Assembly (NCBI GenBank): GCA_035577545.1
Contig: DATLVI010000041.1
Span: 62,001 to 126,000 of the forward strand
Direction of reading: 5' to 3'
Source of the DNA: Verrucomicrobiia bacterium
Lineage (GTDB): Bacteria; Verrucomicrobiota; Verrucomicrobiia; Palsa-1439
Length of the DNA: 64,000 nucleotides
Position numbers and translations under genes: made by a program. Below, one piece after another: positions 32,948 to 43,500 of the stretch (position 1 is the first letter of the stretch; each line of letters starts with the position of its first letter). Under the pieces are notes generated by a model. That model was given only the letters and a program-made list of their open reading frames with translations. It made no database searches and was not told where the DNA came from.

Positions 32948-35900
32948 TTACGGCACCAATACGCGAACACGGTAGTATCGCGATGGGGTGTTCGTCGCCC
33001 CGCCCGGATCCACCATATTGGTCACCGCACCGAGGCCCGTCCCACCGCTCAGAATGTTGGTCTGGCCGGTGCTTGCGAAGTTGTTGCTGCTATAGCTGCC
33101 GTTGACCGTGCCCGTGGTGAACTCCAGCACGTTGGTGCGCGACGCGATGCCGGGCGACCACGTGCTGTCGCCGTTGGCTCCCAGATAGGTCACGTTGATG
33201 TCATTGCCTGCCTTGACGGTGCTGATGATGTGCAGATACGCGGCGTTGCTGGTCGGGTCGAAGCCCGCCAGGAACTCGTTGGTGTTGCTCATGCCGTCCC
33301 CGTCCGGATCCGCGCCGCCCAGAGAATTCGGACCGCCGCCGGGGAAGTAATGCGTTTGCCACGAGGTGAACGGATCCGCCGCGGCACCCACCACCAGCAC
33401 GATGCGATTGTTGATCGTGTCGTTGGAAATCGTGCCCGAGAAGCCGCCTGGCAACGAACCCACGTTCAGCGTGTTGTTGATCAGGCTGAAGTATGTGAGG
33501 ATCGTATAGTTGCCCGCAGCGAAGCCGCCGGCATCCGTGACGTTGAGCGTGCCGGCCAATGTCAACTGGCCGTTGACCACTGTCTGGTCGCTGTTGGTGC
33601 CCAACCCGTACGCCAGGATTGAGGAAGTGTTCAGCACGAGATTGCCCTGGACCGTGAGCGTCCCGGTCGCGGCTGAACCGCCGGGCGACAAGGTCGCGCC
33701 ATTGGCAATTGTTGCATTGCCCTTGACCGTGCCGCCACCGGCCAGGGTCTGGCCGACGACAAACGTCATCCCGCCGCCGGTACGACCGCTGACATCCAGC
33801 GTCCCGCCACTGGATACGGTGATCGTCGGGCTATTGCTAATCGAGCCGCCGCCGGAAATCGCCAGGGTGCCGTTATTGATCGTGGTGACGCCCGTGTAGG
33901 TGTTGGTGCCGGAGAGCGTCCACAGGCCGCTGCCAGCCTTGGTGACTGAGGAGGTGTTGTTGTTATCCGAAATCGTACCAACGATGGCGCCCAACCCGCT
34001 GGTTGAGCCTTGCAGCGTCAATGTATGGGCTTGGCCGCCGGCAGAGTTAATATCGATCACCGGGCCGAATTGTAACAGCCCTGTCCCCGATTGATCAATG
34101 ACGCCGCCGCCCGAGCCTCCCGCGCGGAGGTTGATGATCCGGGTGCCAACATCGCCCGATCCGATATAGAGCAGCGTGCCTGGAAGATTTCCCCCGCCGA
34201 AACTGATGGTCCCGCCCACGCCGAGGTTGGCGAGGCTGCTCACAATGAGGGTGCCGTTTCTCACATAGCTTTCGCCCGTATAGGTATTAGCGACGCTCAG
34301 CACCCAAACGTTGGTGCCATCCTTGGTGACAGAGGTCGCGTTCGTCGCATTCCCGTTGACGTTGTCGCTAATCACCGTGGCGACTTCGCCCGTGCCGGGA
34401 CCCGAGCCTTGCACGAACAGTGTATGGATCGTGGTGCCATCCGCGAAAAAGTCCCCGTTCAATGTCAGCGACCCGGTCCCTGACACGTCAAAAGCCCCGG
34501 TGCCACTGCTATTGAGATGAATCTCTCGGAAGTTGGAATCGACGCCCGTTCCGATGTAACGCAGTACTCCGACGCCGGCGGTCGAACCGAAGGTGACCGC
34601 CTGTCCCGCGCCCACGCCGCCGGGGCCAAAGGAGTCGCCAATGGTCGTCACCACAACGGTGCCGTTGACAATGTTCAGGTTACCCCCGAAGTTGTTGTTG
34701 CCCAACAGCGCCAGCGTGCCGGCCCCGGCCTTGTTGAGCGAGCCCGACCCGCTAATCACGCCCGCAACGGTCAATGTGTTGGTCAATACCACCCCGTTGG
34801 TCAATGTGCTGGAGTTGACGGTCACCTGCACGGGGACGGGCTTCGTCACGGCGCCAGTGCCGAGATTCAAGTTGGTCATCGAGCCGGCGTAGGTGAAATC
34901 GCCATTCCAAGTCTGCGGATTGTTGTTCGCGATGGTGATATCGTTGCTCGTGGTAACGTCAATCGTGCTGCCGCCGTTGATGGTAAACGTCCCGGCGGCC
35001 GCCCCCAGCGCTCCCGCGTTGTTGATGTTCAACTGGCCGGCCGAGAGTGTCGTGCCACCCGAGTGCTTGTTGCTGCTGACGAGCGTGAACGTGCCAGCGC
35101 CCACCTTGACCAACGCCAGGGTACCCGCGGTGTTCTGCACGACACCGGAGAAGGTAGAACTGGAACCGCCGCCGCCGACCGTCAGAACAGCCGCACCCGC
35201 TGTGGTGCTGTCCACGATACCGCTGCCTGACAGGCCGTTGATGGTATTACTATGGCCGGCCAGATCCAGCGTGGCGTTGAGCACCACGCTTCCCAGACCC
35301 GGGCCGCCGGGGATGGCGTTGTCGAGGCCGACCCGCACCGTGCCACTGTTGATCGTTGTGTCCCCACTATAAGTGTTCTTATTACTCAGGATCGCCAAGC
35401 CACCGCCGTTGACGGTCAGACTGGCAAACCCGCTGATCGCCGCGCCACTGAAGGTGTAGGTCTTTGTTATGTTCGAGATGATGACAGCCGCGGGCACCAC
35501 GTCGGACACGATTTTCACCGAAGTCGTGGCTGCCGAGTCGTCGAACTGCACCAAGCCGCCATCGCCATAGATCGATAGCACATTGTTGACAGTCCAGTTC
35601 GGCGTAGTTTCGATGTCCCAATTGGCGTTATTGACGCTGCCTGTCCAGAGCTGAGTCCCAAAGTTGAGCACGGTCAGGTAGATCGTGTTGGTAATGGTGG
35701 TCAAGGTGGCCGTCATGCCCCCGGGTGGCGAGAAGGTGTTGCTGCCGGCCCCGGCCAGCGTGGTGTAATGGATCAACGGATACGAGCTGTTTGTGACGAA
35801 ATTTCCACCGATAATCTTGAGCCGGTCAGTGCCATTGAGCGTGTACGTTCCAACCATCAGCGGCGGGACGTTCGAGTTGCTCAGGGCATTGAATTCAATC

Positions 35901-38900
35901 GTCGCACCGGTCGTGACGCCCAACGTGAGATTGGTCGGCGACCATTGGCTCGTATTGGCGGCGGTCACGCGCAACGAAGCGCCATCGGCTACGGTTACCG
36001 CGCCGATGCTGGTCTGCGTCGCGGGGGCGACAAGTTTGCCGGCGGTGACGACCGTCGTGCCGCTATAGGTATTCGTCCCGGTAAGCGTCAGAACGCCGGT
36101 GCCCAGCTTGGTCAGGCCACCACCGCCGCCACCGTCCAACAGGGACTGTCCGATCGTGATGTTAAAGCCGCTATCGTCGATCATGGCTCCAGCCGACTGG
36201 ACCGTGGCTGTCGTCAAACCGGTCATGAACGCCGGATGAGTGCCACTGGCCTTGAGCGTGCCGCCATTGAAGTTGAAAATGGAGGTGCCGTTGGTCCCGC
36301 CCAGGTTTTGATTGACGTTGGTGGTGATCAGCGTTCCCCCGTTCAGATTGACCGTGCCCAGGGCCGTTGCGGCGTTCCCGATAATCAGTCCGTCGTTGCC
36401 TGCAACGACCATCAGACCGCTGCTGGCAACCATCAACGTGCCCGTGCCGGCTTCACCGACGACCGTATGGGCGAGAGGATTGGCTTGTATGACGGAGCCG
36501 CCGGAGACGTTCAGCGTGCCCCCCTGCACTTCCCCGATGAGCGTCGGGTGCTGGCGGCCGACGGAAAGGAAGTTCGAGAACACGGCACTGCCACCGGTGA
36601 CGTTCAACACGCCGCTGTTCCAACCGCCAATCCACGCGTTGCCCGCGTTGGGGACAAGCAGAGTCCCGCCGCTGAGGTTGTAGGTACCCGAACCCTTGTT
36701 GCCGGTCAGGTTCATAGACCCGCCGATATCGAAGACCGGGTCGCCGGTTCCAGTCACCTTCACCGAGCCACCCGATTGATTCACAACGCCTTGCGCTGCC
36801 GAGCCGGCATTGAAGGCCGAACCCAAAAACATACGGCTGGCAACAACGGTCGCGTTGTTTGATATATACAGCGTCCCCATGCTGGCATCCTGATCGCCGA
36901 TATTAAAGTCAGCAGTTTCGGTGAACGAAGCGTTGCCCTGCAACGTCATCGTGCCGTTGTCGGTTCCGTTCTGGCCGACGTCGGAGAAAGCGGTGTTGCT
37001 GATAACACCACCGGTATCCACCACGAGCGTGCCGGCGTGTACGAATGTGCTGCCGGTGTAGGAATTCGAGGCGGTGAGAGTGACCGTGCCGCTGGTGGTC
37101 TTGCTCAGTCCGGCTGTGCCGCCGAGTTTGGCGCTGACGGCGCCGCTTTGCAACCCGTAGGACGAACCGGTCAGGACACCGACCGTGCCGGTGATGGTGC
37201 CGCTGACGAGCGTGACCGCGGCCACCGTGTCGTTGTTGGTGGAAATGTCCACCGTGGCGTTACTGATGGTGAGGGAACCGGCACTGGCGAGCGCTCCGGC
37301 AATGCCAAGCTGCAGCGTACCGCCATTGACGGTGGTGCCCCCCGTGTACGTGCTCACGCCCTTCAGGACGGTCGTGCCAGTTCCTGCGAGGGTCAGTCCG
37401 TTGCCGCCACCGGCACCGCCGGAAATCGGCGAACTGACGATGAAGGGATTGCTGCCGTTGTTGACCCAGGTCTGGTTAAAGCCCAAGGCGTAACCGTTGG
37501 CGTTGATGGTAACGGACCCCGCGCCGGAATCAATTGTGATACCGTTGATATTGGTCAGTGTATTGGCTCCCGATATGGTCACGTTGCTGGCCGTCGAGAA
37601 TTCCAAGGTATTAATGGCGAAATCGGCTCCCAACGTCGTGGCGAAGTTACCGGCATTGGTCGTCGCGAACGTCACGGCTGACGGCGCACCCGGGGGAGAC
37701 GATAGGTTGTTTGTGCCAGTTGAGTCTGGCGACCAGTCGGCCGCATTGTTCCAAGTTGCGCCAGCGCCGCCCTGCCAGAACGCCGTAGGAGGAAGCGATG
37801 ATGTGACCTGCACAAACAGGTCGCCGCTAATGACCGCAAGGGTGAATCCGAAAGGACCCGATGGTGTAGCGCCAAGAATGAAGGCATTCGTATTGGCGAG
37901 ACCGCCACCAGTGATCAGCCTGTAATTACCCACCGTGCCAAAGCCGCCGGCTTGGGAGAGATTGACTGTATTGAGTCCAGAGACTGCGAGACTGCCCCCG
38001 GCGACCACAGTATTGTTGGTTGCGGTCAGGCCGCCGAGCGAGAAATTGAGAGTGTTGTTATTCAGCGTCACACCATTGCTGACGATCAAGGTGGCTGCCA
38101 CGCTGTTCGACAGGTTCATCAAGGCGCCGCTGCCCATGCTGACCGAGCCACTGATCGTGCTCGCACCCGATCCGCCAAGGCCGAGGCCACTGCCAACCGT
38201 GACAGAACCGCCGAGCTTGGCGCCACTCACCCTCAAGGTGCCATTGGCGACCGTGGTCAGACCCGTGTAGGTGTTGGCGCCGCTCAGGGTCAGTGTGCCG
38301 GCGCCGTTCTTGGTCAATCCGCCGCTGGCGCTGGTCCCGGCACCAAGCGTCGCAGTGAGCGTGCCGTTAGTGCTGCCACCGCCAAGGAGTGTGATGGTCG
38401 GAGTGCTGGTGAAGCCGTCGCCAGGGTCCGTGATCGTGATGGTACTAATCGTGCCGCTTCCATCCCAGTTCGCAACGGCCGTCGCCGGTACGGTGGGGTT
38501 GCCGCCCGAGATCTGGACGAGTGGCGCGCCGATGTAGCCGGTGGCCCCGCTGACCGCGATGCTGACGACTCCGGTTCCTGTCGGAGCCAGCAATGATTGC
38601 CCGATAGTGACCGCAGTGCCGTTGTCATCGAGCGTCAAGCCCCCACTGTACATGGTGGCCCGGGTAAGCCCGGCGAGAAAATTGGCATTGTTTACGAGCG
38701 CCTTCAACGTGCCGCCATTGAAATTGAGGTAGCCGATCGGTGATTGGACCGCACCCTGAACAATGTTCGACGTCTGCAAGAACCCGCCGCTGTTAAGATT
38801 CAAGATTGCGACACGGCCAGCATCGATTGCCCCAGGGGTGCTTACGCTCGTGCCAAGGCCGACCCCTCCTGTCAAGCTTACGCTGCCCGTTCCCGAAATC

Positions 38901-40144
38901 GTCACTGTGTTCGTCGCGTGTCCCCCCTTGCCGCCAATGCCCATGCACAGGTTATTCGCCCCTCCCGTGGCCGGTGCGGTCGCCGTAAGAGTACCGCCGG
39001 AAATGTAAAGGACCGTGTTACCGCCGGGATCCGTCCCGGCATTAGCGTTGTCGTTCAGGCTCACCGTCAGTCCATTGACGTTTACCGACCCGGTGTTACT
39101 GAGGTAAAAGAGAAATCCCGACCCGGTGCCGCCCTGCGCCTGGCCGACACGCCAACGGTTGACGCCAGTCACGGTGAAAGACCCGCCCGACATATTGTAA
39201 AACCCGTAGTTGGTGCCTGTGCTCGGGGTGTCCGAGCCCATCTTCAGGTTCTGGCTAACCGTAATAGAACCGCCATTCTGGTTCAGAACGCCCACCGAGT
39301 TTGGGATATTGCCAACGAAAATATTTTGATTGTTAACTGTAGTAAGATTAATGAACGCACCAGGAAGGACATTAGCGACCCCGATTGGAGTCCCATTTGG
39401 CGCACCCACACTAAGACCAACGTTATTGACAGCACTAGCGCCATTTTGGTACGAACCGGTAAGATTCAGCGTGCCGTTACTCACAACAATCGAGCCACTG
39501 GCGGTATCGTTCCCGCTCAGCGTCAGGGTCCCCGTGCCCACCTTGATAAGCGTGAGTGTGCCGCCGCCGTTTGACAAGGTGTTGGTGATCGTCGTGCTGC
39601 CCGAACCACCAACAAAAAGATTCTTGTTACCCGCAGCTCCGCCGGTGCCGCCCGTGATTCCGCCCGCGATCGTCAACGACTGACCGGAGTTGTTGGCGAG
39701 AAAGTAATTACTGGCGGGCGCATTTGTGCCGAGAGTGAGACTGGAGTTAACCAACTGTGGTTTGATGACTGTTGAGTTCACGGTGACGATACCATTATTC
39801 TGTAAGGTAAGCGTCTCGCTGCCTATCGTCCCCACGCCAATCGTGTACGCTGCCGCGCTTGAGGTGTCGAAGACGATATTGCTGATCGTGATGCCCGCTG
39901 TGGTGAGGTCGATGTTTGTATTGTTATTACCCGCCCCGTTAAACGTCGCCGTGTCGTTGACGCCCGGTGCCGGTGACGCGCTCCAATTGGTATTGTTAGA
40001 CCATACCGCGTCCGTGGTCCCGTTCCACGTCGCACTTGTCGCGCGCGAAGTCGGCGGCGCAGCCAGCGCCGTTGCAAGCCCCAAACTCAAGGCAAGGCGC
40101 TTGGAAAAAAAAGACACTTTGAAAGATAAATCTGCGGTTTTCAT
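32948..40144 (-). CDS. Giant secreted protein with autotransporter-associated beta-strand repeats
   Basis: 2,398 residues. A signal peptide ('LALSLGLATALAAPPTSRA') is followed by 'TWNGTTDAVWSNNTNWS', the usual opening of this family, then about ten copies of the PATR repeat ('NTYTG.TT...GTL.(V/I)') spread through a long beta-helix-like, Gly/Thr/Asn-rich chain. The C-terminus has a Ca-binding-like 'GADPDGDGMSNTNEFLAGFDP' stretch and a module ending 'YYRVRVL', with no autotransporter barrel and no PEP-CTERM. It is likely an adhesin or surface fibre. A LacI-type operator lies 173-186 bases upstream. The ATG at 40144 begins 'MKTADLSF'; an earlier ATG at 40201 is in frame but less likely. Confidence 0.9.
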   Translation of the reverse strand: MKTADLSFKVSFFSKRLALSLGLATALAAPPTSRATSATWNGTTDAVWSNNTNWSASPAPGVNDTATFNGAGNNNTNIDLTTAGITISNIVFDTSSAAAYTIGVGTIGSETLTLQNNGIVTVNSTVIKPQLVNSSLTLGTNAPASNYFLANNSGQSLTIAGGITGGTGGAAGNKNLFVGGSGSTTITNTLSNGGGTLTLIKVGTGTLTLSGNDTASGSIVVSNGTLNLTGSYQNGASAVNNVGLSVGAPNGTPIGVANVLPGAFINLTTVNNQNIFVGNIPNSVGVLNQNGGSITVSQNLKMGSDTPSTGTNYGFYNMSGGSFTVTGVNRWRVGQAQGGTGSGFLFYLSNTGSVNVNGLTVSLNDNANAGTDPGGNTVLYISGGTLTATAPATGGANNLCMGIGGKGGHATNTVTISGTGSVSLTGGVGLGTSVSTPGAIDAGRVAILNLNSGGFLQTSNIVQGAVQSPIGYLNFNGGTLKALVNNANFLAGLTRATMYSGGLTLDDNGTAVTIGQSLLAPTGTGVVSIAVSGATGYIGAPLVQISGGNPTVPATAVANWDGSGTISTITITDPGDGFTSTPTITLLGGGSTNGTLTATLGAGTSASGGLTKNGAGTLTLSGANTYTGLTTVANGTLRVSGAKLGGSVTVGSGLGLGGSGASTISGSVSMGSGALMNLSNSVAATLIVSNGVTLNNNTLNFSLGGLTATNNTVVAGGSLAVSGLNTVNLSQAGGFGTVGNYRLITGGGLANTNAFILGATPSGPFGFTLAVISGDLFVQVTSSLPPTAFWQGGAGATWNNAADWSPDSTGTNNLSSPPGAPSAVTFATTNAGNFATTLGADFAINTLEFSTASNVTISGANTLTNINGITIDSGAGSVTINANGYALGFNQTWVNNGSNPFIVSSPISGGAGGGNGLTLAGTGTTVLKGVSTYTGGTTVNGGTLQLGIAGALASAGSLTISNATVDISTNNDTVAAVTLVSGTITGTVGVLTGSSYGLQSGAVSAKLGGTAGLSKTTSGTVTLTASNSYTGSTFVHAGTLVVDTGGVISNTAFSDVGQNGTDNGTMTLQGNASFTETADFNIGDQDASMGTLYISNNATVVASRMFLGSAFNAGSAAQGVVNQSGGSVKVTGTGDPVFDIGGSMNLTGNKGSGTYNLSGGTLLVPNAGNAWIGGWNSGVLNVTGGSAVFSNFLSVGRQHPTLIGEVQGGTLNVSGGSVIQANPLAHTVVGEAGTGTLMVASSGLMVVAGNDGLIIGNAATALGTVNLNGGTLITTNVNQNLGGTNGTSIFNFNGGTLKASGTHPAFMTGLTTATVQSAGAMIDDSGFNITIGQSLLDGGGGGGLTKLGTGVLTLTGTNTYSGTTVVTAGKLVAPATQTSIGAVTVADGASLRVTAANTSQWSPTNLTLGVTTGATIEFNALSNSNVPPLMVGTYTLNGTDRLKIIGGNFVTNSSYPLIHYTTLAGAGSNTFSPPGGMTATLTTITNTIYLTVLNFGTQLWTGSVNNANWDIETTPNWTVNNVLSIYGDGGLVQFDDSAATTSVKIVSDVVPAAVIISNITKTYTFSGAAISGFASLTVNGGGLAILSNKNTYSGDTTINSGTVRVGLDNAIPGGPGLGSVVLNATLDLAGHSNTINGLSGSGIVDSTTAGAAVLTVGGGGSSSTFSGVVQNTAGTLALVKVGAGTFTLVSSNKHSGGTTLSAGQLNINNAGALGAAAGTFTINGGSTIDVTTSNDITIANNNPQTWNGDFTYAGSMTNLNLGTGAVTKPVPVQVTVNSSTLTNGVVLTNTLTVAGVISGSGSLNKAGAGTLALLGNNNFGGNLNIVNGTVVVTTIGDSFGPGGVGAGQAVTFGSTAGVGVLRYIGTGVDSNFREIHLNSSGTGAFDVSGTGSLTLNGDFFADGTTIHTLFVQGSGPGTGEVATVISDNVNGNATNATSVTKDGTNVWVLSVANTYTGESYVRNGTLIVSSLANLGVGGTISFGGGNLPGTLLYIGSGDVGTRIINLRAGGSGGGVIDQSGTGLLQFGPVIDINSAGGQAHTLTLQGSTSGLGAIVGTISDNNNTSSVTKAGSGLWTLSGTNTYTGVTTINNGTLAISGGGSISNSPTITVSSGGTLDVSGRTGGGMTFVVGQTLAGGGTVKGNATIANGATLSPGGSAATGTLTVQGNLVLNTSSILAYGLGTNSDQTVVNGQLTLAGTLNVTDAGGFAAGNYTILTYFSLINNTLNVGSLPGGFSGTISNDTINNRIVLVVGAAADPFTSWQTHYFPGGGPNSLGGADPDGDGMSNTNEFLAGFDPTSNAAYLHIISTVKAGNDINVTYLGANGDSTWSPGIASRTNVLEFTTGTVNGSYSSNNFASTGQTNILSGGTGLGAVTNMVDPGGATNTPSRYYRVRVLVP

Positions 40145-40552
40145 AGGCTGCCTCACCCTATCCCTTCGTGCCTTCCCGATTGTGCAAACAAAAACAGACA
40201 CGTCAATTCACCGTGGTTTCAACTACTTTCCACATCGAAGCATCACTTATGCCCTAAACCCGTTGAACCGTATAGATTTCTAACTCGATTGTGACTTGGA
40301 AGCGAGCTGAATTTTACGCACACTTGTGCGAAGCATACCTTGGCCTATGGTTCCTCCAGAATCCTCACCACAATCTTCCGATCTCTGTCCCCGCTCAAGC
40401 GAGGGGCTACTCTTCCGCGTTTTCGGCACAATCCGTAGAGCTAAACTCGAAATCTGGTGTTGTCGTGAATCTTTCCGACATAGTTTGATATCGTTGAGGC
40501 TATTGGCCCAGCCAATCGTGTCTCAGCAGGGTCCGTGATGCACACGGCGCTT
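40145..40552. other. Intergenic region, 408 bases, upstream of the giant gene
   Basis: It holds the 40317-40330 operator, an adjoining TAAAAT -10-like box on the - strand (40316-40311), and a second possible promoter nearer the gene (TTGACG then CACAAT, 16 bases apart on the - strand). The leader is long, at least 100 bases. No gene is seen. Confidence 0.55.
40317..40330. promoter_or_regulatory. LacI-type operator, copy 1
   Basis: CGCACA-CT-TGTGCG: perfect 6-base arms with a 2-base centre. The surrounding 17 bases TACGCACACTTGTGCGA are identical to the site at 44857-44873. It lies 173 bases before the giant gene's start and, on the - strand, directly before TAAAAT. Confidence 0.7.
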
Positions 40553-43500
40553 CTACGGGCCGAGGCGGATGCGGTAGTAACGGTCCGGACTGTTAGTGCC
40601 AGCACCCGAATCGAAATAATTGGTCGTCGCGTCTCCGCTGCCCAAGATGGTGATTGGGCCACTGATATCGGTGAAGTTGGTGGCGTAATTACCGCCGACG
40701 TCGCCGCCCGTAACCTGCACCACATTGGTAGACCCACCGCCCGTCCTCCATGTAATCACTACGTCATTGCTTTGCAGCACGACGCTGAGAATACGGAACA
40801 CGGAAGCCGGATTCGTGGGGTTCAGGCCCAGCAGGAACTGGTTGGTGTTGCTCATCCCTTTCCCCAATGGATCCGCATTGGGTTGAGCCTGCGGACAGGC
40901 CAGACAGCCGAAGTAGTTCGTCTGCCACGACTGAAACGCCGACAACGGAGTGGCGCCTGCAAAGCCGGACATCGCGCTCTCCCCATTGGTGCCTACGGCC
41001 GTGACGGTATAGAAGTAGTTACTGCCATCCACTACGGCCGTGTCCGCATAAGACGTAGTGGCGGCCAGACTCGCCAGCAAACCGTATGGCCCGCCGCTGC
41101 CTGTCGTTGAGCGATAGACTTTGTTCGTCGTGATGCCCGGGGTGCTGGACTGCACCCACATCAGGTTCACGACCGCATCGCCTGCGGTTGCCACCAAGCT
41201 GGTCGGGGCGGACGGAGGCAGAGGCCCGGGGCCGTAAATCTGGCATTCATAAAAACTGGCGAATCCTCCGGCGGCGGTGGTGCCCGTCACCGTGATCCGA
41301 ACATACCGGGTTGTGGCGGAGAGGGTGTTGGTCGTATCCCCGAACGTCGTATTATTCGTGTTGGCCACGAGGAGGGTGTAGTTCGTATCGTCATTACTGG
41401 CCTCGATCTTGTATTTGTAAGCCCGAGTACTGCTGTTGAACCAATTGATGACCGCGTTGGTAATGGGCTGAACGGATCCCAGATCCACCCTCCACCATTG
41501 CGGATAAGTCCCGTCGGCAGCTGCCCATCGGGTGGTGAGGCTGCCATCATTGCCGTGCGACGGGTCATTGCCGGCCTGGAAGCCGCTGGCGGTCACCGGT
41601 TTGCCTTGGGACAACAGACCAGGCGGAGGAGGCGGAGCCGCCGCCACGACCCATACCAGTGAATCGGTCACCGTAGTGCTGCCCACGGTACCGATGGCGC
41701 TGACGTTATTGGTGCCGTTCTGCAACGTCACCGGCCAGAGGAACGTATTGCTGCTGCTCGTGGCCGTTCCTTGTGACACGCCATTCACGAAAAGTTGTAC
41801 GGAACCGCAATTGGAGTAGGCTTTGGCCGTGATGTTGGCGATGCGATTCGTGAACGTGTGGCCGGCGATATAGACCATCGCGTTGGTGGTCCAGCTCGCC
41901 TTGTAAAAGTAAAAGGCATCCTTGCGAATCTGCCGGTCGTAGGTGATGAGGCCCTTGTCGTTGCGGCCGGCGGTGTCGCCCTCGCTGCGGCCGTCCGCGG
42001 CGAAATCGAACCCGTTCCAGACCAATTTGCACCACAGAAACGGCCGCGCTTTCATTTGCGCCCAGGTCTGCTCATGCAGCAGATTCTGGTACTCCTCGGG
42101 ATGGTACGGACCAGCGTTGGCCGGTTCGCTGACCGGGTCTTCACTGTGCTGCCAGACGCTCGCGCCGGCCCCGTACTCGGTGATGCCCATCTTGCGGGTT
42201 GGATACGTGGCGTGGAAATTATCAGCCCAGCCCCCGAAGTCGGTCGCGGCGCCGTTATACCAGCCGTAATATTTGTTGAAGGCAATCACCTGGGTATTGG
42301 TCGTTGTCGGATCATTATCCCCGGTATTGGCGGCTTCGGTCAAAATCCGCGTCGGGTCTTCCTGCCCCACTAGTTGGCTCTCCAGGTTGATGAGAGTGAT
42401 CGGTGACGGGCCGGCTTGAAGCGTTACCTCATTATAGATACTCCAGCAAATCACCGAAGGATGGTTGTATCGTTGCCGAATCATCTCCCGCAGTTGCTGT
42501 AAGGTGTTGGTATAAAACGCTGCAGACGCGGTAATGAAATCGATGACCGGGACTTCGCTCCAGACGCAAAGGCCAGCTTGATCCGCCAGTTGATATTCGT
42601 AGTCATTGTGCTCGTAATGGCTCATGCGCAGGAAGGTGCCACCGATTTCCTTGAGAAGCGCGAAATTTGCATCGCGTTGGCCATTCGTCAACGCCCATCC
42701 ATAGTTGAGCCAGTCCTGGTGCATATTCACGCCGTGGAGGTCATAGTGCTGGCCGTTGAGGAAAAAGCCGTTATTCGGGTCCACGCTGAAATAGCGGAAC
42801 CCGAGCGGCTGGCTCACGAGATCGGTCAGGTTCGATCCGTTGTAAACCTCGACGAACGTTTGATAGAGATACGGATCGGAAAGGCCATTCCAGAGATGCG
42901 GGTTGGAAATGACCGTGCTCCCGACGACGTTGGAAACCGAACTGGCCGAAAGTGTCACGATGTTCGTCAACACCGTTACGATATTAGTCGCCGCGTCAGT
43001 GACGATAGTCCGAACCATCACGGTCGCTGCGCCGGGATTGGCGTTGGAAACAACGGCGGTGACCTGAAGGTTCGCGGAGTTCGAACTGACGCTGGTGGTC
43101 GTTAGATACACTCCGGGCGAACCATAATCCAGGGGAGAAACCTGCAGCGGATCAGTTGTCAGCAAATGCACGTCGCGGTAGATGCCCCCGAAGAAGGTGA
43201 AATCCGCATTGAGGGGCGCTATGCCGTTTGTGGAGGTGTTATTGACTTGGACTGCGATGACGTTGTCCGTGCCGATATTGACGTAGGGCGTGGCGTCAAA
43301 AACAAAAGCTGCGAACCCCCCTCCATGGTCGCCAAGTCTATTGCCGTTGACGTAGACGACCGAAACGATGTTCGCTCCGTCGAATTTCAGGAACAAGCGC
43401 TTTCCCACTTCGTTGGTGCTGACTGTGTAGTGCAGGCGATACCAGCCGATGCCGCGGTAGTAATTATTGCCTCCATCCTGTCCATCGAGATTGTTCCACG

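Noticed and set aside
34091-38596. Several long + strand frames within the giant gene
   Set aside because: Antisense shadows of the repeat protein, whose signal peptide, repeats and end module are continuous on the - strand.
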